Source: Hemileia vastatrix
Taxonomy: Eukaryota > Basidiomycota > Pucciniomycetes > Pucciniales > Zaghouaniaceae
Assembly (NCBI GenBank): GCA_030280995.1
Contig: JASXTE010000017.1
Span: forward strand, 25,494,498 to 25,558,497
Length of the DNA: 64,000 nt
Direction of reading: 5' to 3'
Made by a program: the position numbers and the translations under genes
The notes under the pieces: model-generated
The model's input: only the letters and a program-made list of their open reading frames with translations
Database searches by the model: none
Told to the model about the DNA's origin: nothing
Shown: positions 35,101 to 47,800 of the stretch, piece after piece
How the letters are laid out: each line of letters begins with the position of its first letter
How positions within the stretch are numbered: the first letter of the stretch is position 1

Positions 35101-38100
35101 TTCCCACAATCAATAACTAGTAGTGGTGTTAGATCAAATGTGAACCACCAAGGCTAAACTTGTACTATATTTTATTTTTTGTTAAAGCGAAGAAAGTGTC
35201 CTGATGAGGTTTGAAAAATCAACAGGAGGAAATTTTGGCAATATCAAACTACTTATTGTGCAATTTTTGAGAGAAAATTTATCTTCATTTTGATAGAATA
35301 AATTTATCCCATCTGACTGCATGAAACCAAAATTGTCCAGCACAAGTTTGGATGAACCTATTCTGGACACTTTTCTGATGGTGAGTATCTAGGGTGCAGG
35401 TCTTCTTCAGTTCATCAGGTACTCCTTATAAAAAAATCCACTTGTATATGATCTTTCTGTGTCTTTCATATATATCATTTGATTCATTGTTTTTCACCAT
35501 TATACTATTAATGTTATTAGTAGTGAAAAAACTTGTAAGCCAAATGGATACTGGGAGATGCTACATCTTTAATATTCTTTTTAAATAAAAGTAAAAAAAT
35601 ATGAAAAGTATTAGTTTTGCAATAAATAAATGAATATTTGAAAGCAAAAAGAGGAATAAAAAAGTAAAATAAAAGTGATTAAATATGAAATTAAACATTC
35701 AAATAAAATTTCTGTCATCAAAGAAAATTTGAGTTTTCGGACCAAAATTGCACCACCAGTTCTAGATTTGGAATATATTTTCATTTTTTTAAAATTAATA
35801 AAAGTGTCCACCTGAGGTTTTCCAAAATATCAGGAGGATAGTATAGCAGTATAAAACTACTTTTTGTGCAATAATTGAGCAAAAATTGATTTTAACTTTT
35901 ATTGAGTAAATTTATCTCATCTGACTGCATGCAACCAAAAGTGTCCAGCCAAGCTCAGCTGAACTTGTGCTGGACACTTTTATGATGGAGAGTAGCTAGG
36001 GTGCAAGTCTTCTTCAGTTAATCTTGTATTCCTTTTAAAAATTTCTATGGGTATTTGATCTTTCTTTGTCATCCATATTTATTATTTCATTAATTTTTTA
36101 GTAACCATTATATTATTAATGTTTTTAGTATAGCAAGAACATATGTACCGGATGTGCACTGGGTATTTTACAAATTTAATAATATTATATAATAAATGTA
36201 AAAAAATGTGAAAATTATCAGTTTTACCAAAATAAAATTGATATTTAAAAGCTAATGGATAAGTAAAAGGGTAAAATTAGAATTAAAGAGATCAAACATG
36301 AAATAAAGATATTAAGTATAATTTCTGCTATCATGAGTCAGTAGAGGCTTCAGAAAAAATGGGCGCCATCATAGATTAACATGGATTAAACTTACTTTTT
36401 ACCAAAGTAAAAAATTGTCTACCTTAGGTTTGGACAAACTTCAGGGGGAGAATTTGTCCATATAAAACTACTTTCAGTGAAATGATGGAGTGATCATTCA
36501 GTCTCATTTCCATAAAAGAATTGATTGCATCTGACGGCATGCAACCAAAAGTGTCCAGCATAAGTTTGGCCAAACTTGTGCTGGACAGTTCTATCATGGA
36601 GAGTAGCCAGGGTGCAAGTCATTTTAAATCATCTGGAATTTCTTATAAACATGTCCACTGTTATTCAACCTTCGTGCCTCACTCATATTTATCAATTGAT
36701 TAATTTTTTGTCACCATTATATTATTAATATTATCAGTATAGCAAAAACTTGTGTGCAAAATGAATACTGGGTGATGTTACACCTTTTATAATATTATTA
36801 AATAAAAGTTAAAAAATATGAAAATGATTTATTTTACAAAAAATAAACTTCTATCCAAAAGCAATATGAGGGGAATAAAGTAAAAAAAAGAAATCAAAAT
36901 GAAAATTAAAATCCAAGTTAAATTCCTGCCATAAACAGAAAAAAGATATGTTGAATCAAATTAGCACAATCAGGGCTAAACTTGCACTAAATATTCTTTT
37001 TTGTAAAAATAAAAAAAAATCTACTTGAGCTTTACCAAAATTTCAGGATGACATTTTGCCATATCAAACTACTTCTAGTGTAATTATTTATCAAAAATTT
37101 ATCTTCCTTTCCATAGAGAGAATTTCTCCCATCTGACTGCACCTGACCAAAAGTGTCCAGAAAAAGTTTGGCCAAACTTGTGCTGGATAATTTTATGTTG
37201 GAAAGTAGCTAGGGTAGAATTTTTCTTCAGCTCATCTAGTATTTCTTACAAACATTTCTATAGGTATTTTATCTTTGTGCCTCACTCATAAATATTATTT
37301 GATTAATTTTTGGTCACCATTATATTATTAATTTTATAAGTATAGGAAAAACTCATATGCCAAATGCATACCAGGTGATGTTATGCCATTTATAATATTA
37401 TTAAATAAATGTATAATAATATGAAAATAATTTATTTTAAAAATTATTAATTGATATCCAAAAGCAATATGAGGTATAAAAAATTAAGTTAAAGGGATCA
37501 AATATGAAAAAAGAAATCCAAGTAATATTCCTACTATCATAGGCCAGTAGAGGTGTTTAAGCAAATGAGAGCCATCAGGGATAAATTGTACTAAATTTAC
37601 TTTTTTTTAAAGATAAAAAATTATGCACCTGTGGTTTGGATGAACTCTAGGTGGAAAATTTGGATATATAAAACTACTTCTAGTGAAGTTTTTTATCAAA
37701 TAATTTTTTTTATTTCCATAGAGAGAATTGATCTCATATGACTGCACCTGACCAAAAGTGTCCAGCACAAGTTTGGCCAAACTTGTGCTAAACACTTTTT
37801 TGATGGTGAGTATCTAGGGTGTAGGTCTTCTTCAGTGCAACTGGTATTTTTTTAAAACATATCCACTGGTATTTAATATTTCTATTTTATTAATATTTTA
37901 TCATTTGATCAATTTTTTGTCACCAGTATATTATTATTTTTATTAGTAAAGCAAAAAAACATGTGCCAAACGCTTACAGGGTGATGTTAAACCCTTAATA
38001 ATTTTATTAAATACAGGTGAAAAACTATGAAAATTATTTGTTTTTCATAAAATTAATTGATATCTAAAAGAAAAAAAGGGATAAAAAGATATAGATTGAA

Positions 38101-38400
38101 TAAAAGGGATTTTATATAAAATTAAAAATTCAAGCTAAATTCCTACTTTCAAGGCTCAGAAGAGGTGTTGGATAGAATAGGCACCATCAGGAATAAAATT
38201 TTACTTAATTTGATTTTTTGAAAAACTAAATGTAGTTTTCTACTGATTTTTTTCCAATATTTAGTGGGAAACTTTGTCTATATCAAATTACTTCTAGTAC
38301 CATGCTTGACCAATTTATATCCTCATTTCCATATGCAGAATTAATCCCATATGGCCAGACCAGGACAAAGGTGTTAACCTCAAATTTGAGAATTATTCTG
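32160..38400 (+). repeat. D1 ~607-bp tandem satellite with central palindromes
   Basis: Each unit carries GAGAATTGATCCCATCTGAC, then a 46-bp palindrome (half-site AAAAGTGTCCAGCACAAG, centre TTTGGCCAAA), then TATGATGGAGAGTAGCTAGG. Palindromes start near 32288, 32897, 33500, 34109, 34721, 35329, 35937, 36547, 37149 and 37754, that is every 602-612 bp. A degenerate one lies near 38372. Units diverge widely between palindromes, but the palindrome core persists. Short frames reading through the palindrome (SxSLAKLVLDTF-like) recur only because the DNA repeats. Confidence 0.95.
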
Positions 38401-38999
38401 GTGGACAATTTTATGATGGACAATAGTGGGGTGCAAGTCTTCTTAAGTTAATCTAGTATTCCTCATTAACATTTCCAACTTATTTTTGGCCAAAAATCAG
38501 GTGGAAAGTTTGTCCATATCAAATTACTTCTAATGCCATGATTGACTAAAAATTTATTCTCATTGCCATATAGAGAGTTGATCCCATATGACTGGATCTG
38601 GCAAAAGTGTCACCACAATTTTTGATAAACTTAAGTTTGAAAATTTTATGATGGAAAGTAATTGAAAGTCTTCTTCATTTCATCAAGTAACCCTCATTAA
38701 AATTTCCACCTGTATTTTGGCCAAACTTCAGGTAGACACTTTGTCCATATTAAGTTAATTCTAGTTCCATGTTTATAAAAAACTCATACTTATTGCCATA
38801 TATAGATATTAAACTCATCAGACTTTGGCTTTTCAAAATTTTCTACCTGAATTATGGCTAAACCTCAGTTGGACACTTTTATGATGCAGAGTAGCTAGGG
38901 AAAAAGTATTCTTCAGTTAATTTGGTATTCATAATAAATTTATCCTCCTGAATTTTAGCCTAACTTCAGGTGGACAATTTTGGAAGGCACCGGTTAGTC

Positions 39000-39185
39000 A
39001 CTATCCATCAAAAAAGTGCTCACCAAAATTTTGGCTAAACTTGTGGTGGACCCCTTTAATCAGCCACAGTCAGATGAGATCAACTTTTTAGATGGAAATG
39101 AGGATGATCTTTTGGTCAATCATGGAAATAGCAGTAGTTTGATGTGGCCAAATTATCCCCCTGAAGGTCAGACAAACCTCACAAG
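39000..39185 (-). repeat. Inverted satellite-unit core near the D1 right end
   Basis: The reverse complement reads like the core of the array unit: CTTCAGGGGGATAATTTGGC, CATCAAACTACT, TCCTCATTTCCAT, GTTGATCTCATCTGACTG. The last unit is therefore flipped relative to the array. D2 has the same inversion at about 59515-59700. Confidence 0.8.
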
Positions 39186-39792
39186 GAGACTTTTTAACAG
39201 GGAGAAACTGAGAAAAATCCATTTATCAGAAGGAAAATCTTTTATTGGATAGATGCCAAGGTTTCATACTTGTGTATTATGGTCAGTATTAATTTTGAAA
39301 GTGTCTGTCCAAGAAGTTTCATTGCCCATCATGACACATTTTGTTTTAAATGTTTCAAACTGTGTGATACAGTATTAAGTGTCACATAGTATAATTAAGT
39401 TATATTAAGTGCCCTCCTATGATGCCTAAATTTATATTTTAATATCTTACATAATAATAATTTTTCATATAAATTCATAAATATTTTATTTTATTATCAA
39501 ATTTAATAGAGCAAGTATCCTGAATTATTATATATGCATAAGCTTAGGTTAAATCAATTTGTGATCAATTCATGCTCAACAGAGGACCAAAATCAAGTTC
39601 TGGAGGATCAACTTGTACATAATTTGGAATCAGTTGATATTCTGTCTATAATTAATCTGAGAATAAATGTACTTCCAATACAATTTTGTATATTGTTATA
39701 AAGTGAGAATAACCCTGGAATAATAAGAGACACCCTGGAGTTCAAAGAGAGAAGATTGCTAGCAGTTCACCCCCAGATTTTCTGTGGTGTGG

Positions 39793-41040
39793 GTGGCATT
39801 TATTCAACATTTTTCTTTTGACCTGGTGCATCAGGCAGGTAAAACTTTTACCATGCCAGATGGATTATCAAGGAAACCACCCACAGATGAAGATTCCGAC
39901 TCTGAAGAATTTGATGAAGATGTTACAGTGGTTAGGGCCAGCACAAAGGATGCTGAAGATTTTACTCTTCTCCCCCAAGAGGCTAAACTGCATGATTTTT
40001 CTTTCCTCCCCCAAGAGGCTAAACTGGATGATTGTTCTTTCATCCGCCATGAGGCTAAACTGGATGATTGTTCTCTCCTCCACCAAGAGGTTAAACTAGC
40101 TAGTTCTGATATAGATTATGGTGATCAGGATGTTTTTGTTGATGAAGATGGGGCAGTTGTTTGGGATGTCTCAAAATTGGAGAATGGTGTTTTTGTTGGT
40201 GAACTGGATTCTCTTAGGATTCAATGGAAGAAAAATGATGTACCAAAATTGAGGAATTGGTGTACTGGATGGGCTGGTTGTGTTGCTCTTGTGTACACTG
40301 GTGATTATGATGATAGGGTTGTACCCTTTCATGTTACTTTGATGGATTTTGAAGATGAGACCTGGGGTCAGAATTGGTTTTATTTTATTATAGCTGAATA
40401 TCTATTAACCTTGGAGAGGCCAGATATTTGTGATGATGATACTTGGGTGGCAATCAGGAAGAAAAGTCCTGGCTTCTATGTGTCAGGAAGGAGGCTTATG
40501 AGGAGTAGACATCCAAATCCTCATGTAGTGGTGACTCAGAAGAAGGGTCAAGATTTGGTTTTAAAGTCTTTGCATGAAGATCTTTGTCATAGAGGCTTTG
40601 GGGAGACTTATAGGAGAGTAGCACATAGATTTTGGTGGCCAGGTATGAAGATGGCTGTGAAGGGTTGGGTTCAATCTGTTGAAGAATGTCAATGAAGAAG
40701 ACACTTGAAACCTAAAGATGTTGGCCATGCTACTCTTGAATCAACTGTGTTTGGAAGAGTCAGTTTGAATGCTGTCCATATTGAAGAGGGCAGGTATAGA
40801 TACCTGATTTTTTCCAGGGATGATTTGTCTGGTTGGGTTGAGGCAGTGCCTCTGGTTATTTTTACCACCAAAAATTTGGCAGAAATTTTGAAGAAGGGAT
40901 GGGTATTTAGTTATGGGTTGATGAATTTGGTGACTGTTGATGGTGGGCCAGAGTTTGGAAAGGAATTTAGGGAAAGTGTGGCAAGCATTGGCTCAAAAGT
41001 CAGAGTGGATACTTATTATTATCCTGAAGCCAAAGACATG
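39793..41040 (+). pseudogene. B2 RNase H end, linker and integrase 5' part
   Basis: It opens in frame with VAFIQHFSFDLVHQAGKTF and GLSRKPP. A 13-aa repeat, the conserved NWCTGWAGCVALVY segment and the zinc-finger region follow (HEDLCHRGFGETYRR; the first Cys of C-X2-C is replaced: SVEEC). A stop after EECQ lies at 40693. The core begins FGRVSLNAVHIEEG, where the paralogue B3 has SLDDVHI, so the first catalytic Asp appears lost; TVDGGPEFG keeps the second. The segment ends at PEAKDM, where D2 is inserted (TSD ATG 41038-41040). Confidence 0.85.
39955..40105 (+). repeat. 39-bp (13-aa) tandem repeat in the B2 RNase H-integrase linker
   Basis: Four copies of a CAAGAGGCTAAACTG-containing unit encoding LPQEAKLxDxSF-type repeats. 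B1 and B3 each have about two, so copy number changes between paralogues. Confidence 0.85.
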
Positions 41041-41334
41041 CACCACGGGAAATCTGGGGGTGAACTGCTAGCAGTTCCCTCTATTTGAAACTATCAGGAA
41101 TTTGTCAGGAAACTGTTGGGAAACCATCCTGAAACTGTCAGAAAGATGTTTTTAAATCTGATGAAAAAACATTGAAAAAATAAACTGTCACAGATTGAAT
41201 CCAGAACAATCCCTCCTTGAGCAGAGCTTAAGAACCACATTGAACATCAGTTAATCTCAGGTTTGGCAAAAGGTTGAACAAAATCACTTAGCATACCATA
41301 ATATTCAAATATTAAACTTGAATATATGTTGCGT

Positions 41335-41720
41335 GTATGATATAGATGCATATGCATTTGAATTTGCATGGTGGATACTTATTGCATGCTAAAATTGATG
41401 TGAAATCCCTATCCAAAGTGTATGCATAATGACTATAAAGAATAAATATGCATAAAAAATATGCATAGTGATTATGCATAAAAATATGCATAAAAATATG
41501 CATATTGAATATGCATTAAAAATATGCATATTGAATATGCAAAAAAAAGGTGCATATATGTATATGAATAAAATATATTAATATGCATATAAATCTGTAT
41601 AATGAATATGCATATTCATATCCATAAATATGCATAATGATTGAAAAATGCAAAAAAATGATGCTTAACAAGTATATTTTATGCATAAATAGAAATATGC
41701 AATATGAATTCATATGGCAT
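41335..41720. repeat. ATGCAT-rich patch of D2
   Basis: Counterpart of 31500-31880, with many TATGCATA motifs and similar order. Non-coding. Confidence 0.8.
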
Positions 41721-42259
41721 ACAGATAACACTGGCAAACCATTTTGACCAAAACTCATACTAAATTTTCATTCTGGACTAAAGGTGTGAGGGAAGGAAGA
41801 AAAACAGTCCGACGTTAGAAAAATGCTACATGCACTCATTTTGTAGCAGAGCAAATGAGAAGTGCTGAATTATGGTTGGTGCCCATAATTTAGTATGATA
41901 TCATAATTTTATTTAATTGTTTTCAATATTAAAAAGACTTTAGGTCCGTTGGTATGGATCTAGCTGTGCCAGGGTCTAATCTAATTATTTTAACAATTTC
42001 TTAATAATTAATGGGTTTTAATACAAAAACAGGTTGTATTTTTTGTAAGATATTGGATATGATAAGGTCTTTTGTAAAAAAAACTTATATTGTTCAAAAA
42101 TATTCCTGAATCAGATGTGGGATAATCACTACAAAAAATTGTAGTACTGTGGGCAATAAAATATATGCACAAGCAGTAAAGAAAGGACCAAGTGAACCCT
42201 TTTTGTGCAGTGGGAATCATTAGAGTGGAATTGTGGGTGAAAAATATAATTCATTATTA

Positions 42260-43626
42260 CCATTTTATTTAATCAAAAAATTTATAATATTAAAAAGAAC
42301 TATTGATTAATTGGTATTTGACCTTTGTGCCTCACTCATATTTATCATTTGATTGATTTTTTGTCACCATTATGTTATTAATATTATAAGTATAGCAAAA
42401 ACTTGTGTGCCCAATGCATACCGGGTGATGTTACACCTTTTACAATATTATTAAATAAAAGTAAAAAAATATGAAAATGATTTGTATTACAAAAAATAAA
42501 TTGATATCCAAAAGCAATATGAGGGATAAAAAGGTAAAATTAAAGGGATCAAATATGAAATAAAAAATAAAAGTAAAATTCCTGCCTTCAAGAGCAAGTA
42601 GACATGATGGGGTGAACGCCCACCAGTGGCACTAAACTTGGACTATAATTTCTTTTTTGTAAAAATTAAAAAAAATCCACTTGAGCTTTACCAAAACTTC
42701 AGGATACCAATTTGGCCATATCAATTAACTTCTAGTGCAATTATTGAAGAAAAATTCATTTTTATTGCAATAGAGAGAATTGATCACATCAGACTGCATG
42801 TGACAAAAAGTGTCCAGCACAAGTTTGGCCAAACTTGTGCTAGACACTTTTATGATGGAGAGTAGCTAGGGTGAAATTTTTCTTCAGTTCATCTGGTATT
42901 TCTTATAAACATGTCCACGGGAATTAGATCTTTGTGCCTCACTCATAATTATCATTTGATTGATTTTTTGTCACCATTATCACCACACAATATGGGGGGC
43001 GGACTTGCTAGCGAGTCCGCAACCTTGGACCCAAACTCACCACAGGTTGAACACACATTGAGCTATTGATAAAGGAACCATACAATCAGGGATGAACACC
43101 ACTCAGCAGAGCAGTTTTAGGTGGGTGTTCAAGTAGAGTTCAGTATGGGTTCAGTATGAGTTCAGTCTGAGTTCCATCTGAGTTGCATCTGAGTTCAGGT
43201 TGAGGACTTGCTAGCAAGTCCACCCCCTATATTGCGTAGTGTATGTTATTAATATTATAAGTATAGCAAAAACTCATGTGCCCAACACATACCAGGTGAT
43301 GTTACACCTTTTATAATATTATTAAATAAAGGTAAAAAAATATGAAAATGATTTGTTTTACAAAAAAATAAATTGATATACAAAAGCAATATGAGGGATA
43401 AAAAGGTAAAATAAAAGGAAGCAAATATGAAATAAAAAATTAAAATAAAATTACTGCCATCAAGAGCAAGTAGACATGTTGGAGTGAACGCTCACCATTG
43501 GCACTAAACTTGGACTATAATTGCTTTTTTGAAAAACAAAAAAGTGCCAATCTGAGGTTTAACAAAACTTCAGCAGAACCATTTAGCCATATCAAACAAC
43601 TTCTAGTGCAAATATTGAGAGAGAAT
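42260..43626 (+). repeat. D2 satellite units left of element C
   Basis: Roughly two ~600-bp units. One full palindrome lies at 42806-42851 (one mismatch). The second unit is cut by element C just before its palindrome, which resumes at 52838. MITE-1 lies within this second unit. The stretch 41990-42260 has no counterpart in D1. Confidence 0.85.
42981..43241. mobile_element. MITE-1, CACTA-like, 261 bp, TSD TAT
   Basis: Ends CACCACACAATATGGGGG and (complement) CACTACGCAATATAGGGG. Each is followed by a palindrome centred on GCTAGC (GGACTTGCTAGC...). TAT flanks lie at 42978-42980 and 43242-43244. The uninterrupted unit sequence (CACCATTATGTTATTAATA) is visible at 42365. The interior has GAGTTCAG/TTCAGT repeats and no ORF. 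Confidence 0.88.
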
Positions 43627-43631
43627 CTATC

Positions 43632-44774
43632 TGTCGGCTGGTCGTCTAGAAGAAGGAGAAAAGAGAATAGGGAATGAGAGGAGGAGCAGGAGGAAAGGAG
43701 TATAGGCAATAAAAAAAAATAAAATCTAATAAAATTATTTAATTTATTGAGAGAAAGGCAACGACGAGTGAGCTGAGAAGAAATAACAATTTGGTTTTAT
43801 AAATATTAATATTATTTAAGTAAGAATTCTGCGCGGCAACCAATATAATTACTATCAGACTTAAAGCAACCTTTAAATTGTTATATAAAATTTTAATTAG
43901 AATTTTATTACTAATAAAAAGAATATAAACGTAATATAAAAATTGTATTTAAATTGTTGAGTGTATAATAAGTGATAAGGCTACAGGGGATTATCCAAGG
44001 CCCTTTTATAGGCAATGGGTCCTCTGAAGCGCTACTATATCAGTAAATACAATGATTAGAAAGAAATAAAACAAATATATCAAAAAGAGTAAATGAAACA
44101 TAACAATATAGAGAAAAACATGAAACAGTTAATTAAAAGCCCAATTAAGAATCCAATTTCCCCGCCATTAATCCCCAAATCAGTAAGTGACAATAGTAAA
44201 TAACTAAACAAGAGTGGAAACATAGGAACTATGAGAAATATAATTCCCAACAGATGGTCCATCCTGATTAGAGAACATTTTAAGTGAAACAAAAATAATT
44301 TGACGCAACAAAACAATCAATTAATCTCAATTTAGTTCAAATTAATTTATTTGTTTTTTTCTAACACAATTAAGGGTCAAAAGAAGCGTCCTTAATAATT
44401 GTTTAGTGTCATATGAGAGGTATTAGTTAATATATAAATTTAAGTAATTAATTTAAATATATTATAAATCAAATTTACACTTGTAATTATAATATATGTT
44501 TTTTTAATTAATCAAATATAAATTTATAATTATTAAATATATAAAAATGCGCCATTACTTTTAGAATATATTATATTATGCTCAATTTAATTGTATATAA
44601 AAATATATATAACCAATAAATTTAATGTAACATTTGTATATAATAAAATTCTTATATAATTTCATTATGTAATAAAATATTAAGTTATATTCATTAAATA
44701 CAAGTTTTACCCACTCTTTAAGGTTTTATAATTTATATATCATTTACTGGACTCCTGGAATAGCCTGGCTGACA
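43632..44774 (-). repeat. 3' LTR of element C
   Basis: Plus-strand ends TGTCGGCTGG and CCTGGCTGACA. Same length as the 5' LTR, at a constant offset of 8039, with no difference seen on row-by-row comparison. Confidence 0.95.
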
Positions 44775-44786
44775 CTCCCTCACTCT
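44775..44786 (-). promoter_or_regulatory. Polypurine tract of element C
   Basis: On the minus strand AGAGTGAGGGAG lies immediately before the 3' LTR start (TGTCAG), the place expected for the plus-strand DNA primer. It has one interrupting T. Confidence 0.65.
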
Positions 44787-44808
44787 AAAAAAAACAATAA
44801 AAAAAATG

Positions 44809-47800
44809 CTAAGATTTTTTCTTTTTGTATTTTTTCAACAGAGCAGGCAGATTTGAAATTTCTTTGCCAGGTATCCATGCATCATGTTCAGATGATTTGT
44901 TCTTATATCTCAATAAATATTCAGTACCTCTTTCAGAAGTGATAATTCTATCATTGAGAATTTTATCAATTTCTGCTGTTTCTGTGACTTCCTGAGGGTT
45001 CTTCTTAGGTCTTCCTCTTCTTTTTGGAAATAAGTCACTGTTGGAAGTATAAGGTTTAAGCAAAGAAATGGGAAAGACAGGATGTTTCCTATCATATGGA
45101 GAATACAATACAACTTCTACTGCATTATCACCAACCATTCTTTTAACAACAAATGGTCCTACAAAAGGATCTTTTAATTTGTGGTTACCTTGTAAATTGA
45201 AATGGACAGTAGAGATCAACACTTCATCACCCTTGTTAAATGTGTATTCTTTATGGGATTTATCCCATCTTTTCTTTTCATATTCAAATGCTTTATCAAT
45301 ACAACTCTGAGCATGTTTTCTGCATAGCTGTTGCATTTGCATAAAAGATTTTACACCAGGATGTAGTTCCAACTTAGGTAATTTATTATTGAGAATCTGA
45401 GCAGGAGTGTTTGGGACATAACCTAACCAAAGCTCAAAAGGCTTTTTCTCAGTGACAGAATGAACAGTGCTATTATATGCAAATTCAAGACCAGGCAAAA
45501 GAGTGACCCAATCATGAGTAAATCTGTCATTGTCTTTATATTCTAAACCAAAGGCACAATACCTTCTAATCATATCTTCCAGAGTTTGAATCATTCTTTC
45601 AGCTAGACCATCAGTTTGAGGATGGTGAGCTGTAGACAATTTTAACTCACAGCCACAAATATCCATCAAAGAGGTCCAAAACTCAGAAGTGAATTTTGGA
45701 TCCCTATCAGAGATAATGGCTTTTGGAAAACCAATAATATTAAACATGTAAGACCACCATAAGAAAGCTAATTCCTTGGTGGATACATCTTTGTGGGTTG
45801 GAATAAATTTGCACATTTTTGTGAATCTATCAACTATTACCCAACAAGAGTTAAAGCTGTCTTTACCTGCAACAGGAAGACCAGTGACAAAATCCATATT
45901 AATGATTTGCCAGGGAGCACTAGGTGCTTCAATATGTTGTAACAACCCTGCTCTTTTACCCGTTAACCTTTTAGATTTTTGGCAGGAATCACAAGATTCA
46001 ACATATAATTTTGTGTCTTCAGACATATTAGCCCACCATGCAGTGTTTTTGATTCTAATCAATGTTTTTTCAAGATCAAAATGTCCAGCTAATATGTCAT
46101 CATGACAAAGTTTGAGGATAGTTTCTTTCATTGAAGGAGGAATAACAATTACATTGGTAAGCTTCCTTCTATAATAAATATAACCATCTTCAATAGAAAA
46201 CTTTCCTTTATTTAAGGCATTTTGGTATTTTGCAGGAAGAGTTTTTATTAACGCTTGAATTGAAGCATTCTTAGGATCATTCAAAATAGTAACTAATTTA
46301 TTTAAGTCAGAATCTTTATCATATGAATCCAGTATTAACTGTAATAACTCTTCTTCCATATCAACTATAAATATACCATGTATATGAACAGTGTCATCCT
46401 CAGGTACATAAGCAGGATTGGAGTCATTATTTGGCAAAGGCAATCTGGAGAGCATATCAACATTAGAGTGAACATTTCCAGCTCTGTGTATAATAGTCAT
46501 CCTTCCTCTGTATTCCTGAACAGCAAGTTGCCACCTGAACATATGTCTGTTAGGTGTTTTGAGGTTTAAGAGAGATTTCACAGCACTACAGTCAGTTACC
46601 AACTCAAATTTTTGGTCATCCAAGTAGTAATGAAGTTTCTCAAGAGCCCAAACAACTGCTAAGCACTCCAATTGAGTGGCACCATATTTCAATTCACTAT
46701 TTCTTAAGGTTCTTGAAATATAACAAATTACAACCTCTGAGGATTTATCATTAATAATTTGCTTTTGGTGAAGGGCAGCACCCAGACCAATAAAGCTTGC
46801 ATCTGTATAAAGTACAAATGGCTTGTTAAAATCTGGGAGAGCCAATATAGGGGCTGACATTAAGCAATTTTTCAATGTATTAAAAGCTTTTTGACAGTCA
46901 TCATTCCAGAGAAAAGCAACATCTTTTCTGGTTAGTTTTGTAAGAGGCAAGGCTATGACCTGATAATTTTTAATATATTGTCTATAATAGCCACACATAC
47001 CCAAAAAACTTTGGATTTCTCTTACAGAAGTTGGTGCTTTCACATTTTGAATGGCAGCAACTTTATTATGGTCTACACAAATTTGTAAGCCTGACACAAC
47101 ATGGCCAAGGACTTTCAAAGATTGAAAACCAAATTTACACTTTTTTAAAGATAAGGTCATATTGATTTCATCCATTTTTTGGAAAACTCTATTTAAGTGA
47201 ATCATATGTTCATCAAAAGTTTTAGAAAAAACAATAATATCATCAATATAAACCATGAGCCAACCTTCAATAATTTCTTGATGGAAAGTGTTATGCATGA
47301 CTTTTTGGAAAACTGAAGGAGCATTTTTAGGGCCAAATGGCATCCTAACATACTTATATATTCCCATATGAGTAGCAATAAGCAAAAAATTTTGAGAATT
47401 TTTCTCAACTGGAACTTGATGATAACCTTTATTACCATCCAGACAACTAATAAATTTTGCACCTTGCAAGGTAGCATGTATTGAATTAATTCTGGGTAAA
47501 GGATAAATATCATCAACAGTATAAGTATTTAAAGCTCTGTAATCTCCACATAATCTAGCTTTATCTTTTTCATAAGAAATTAAGACTGGGGAGATGACAC
47601 AATATTTGGGGGTGACATCCACTTTTTCAATGATATTCATTTTCAATAATGTTTCAATATTATCTTCAATATCTTTTCTTTTTGATGGAGAAGCAGGATA
47701 TGGTTTTTTCTTAAGGGAAGGAGGAATATCACTCAAATTACAGGATAAGGTAATTTTCATCTCTTCCTGAACAATTCCCAAGACATGAGAACCATGAGCA

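Larger units (their letters stand above)
31202..39789 (+). mobile_element. D1: large TIR element with palindromic satellite body (8588 bp)
   Basis: The left end begins CACCACAGGAAATCTAGG, and the right end is its near-complement (ending ...TTTTCTGTGGTG). TIRs of about 33 bp include a GCTAGC-centred palindrome. TGG duplications lie at 31199-31201 and 39790-39792. The empty site is readable in B1 near 20172. Internally there is about 0.95 kb of left arm with an ATGCAT-rich patch, about ten ~607-bp tandem units, degenerate units, an inverted unit core (39000-39185) and a right arm. No transposase or other long coding frame is seen. The TSD length and CAC termini suggest a non-autonomous CACTA-like DNA transposon. 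Confidence 0.88.

Noticed and set aside
31540..42220. Short Tyr/His/Phe/Ile-rich frames in the ATGCAT patches and satellite frames reading SxSLAKLVLDTF
   Set aside because: They recur because the underlying DNA repeats. The frames are short, start and stop at different places in each unit, and are not conserved as proteins.
44080..44316. Identical 78-codon hydrophobic frames in both element C LTRs (also 52119-52355)
   Set aside because: Duplicated only because the LTRs are identical. AT-driven Leu/Phe/Ile composition, no upstream signal.
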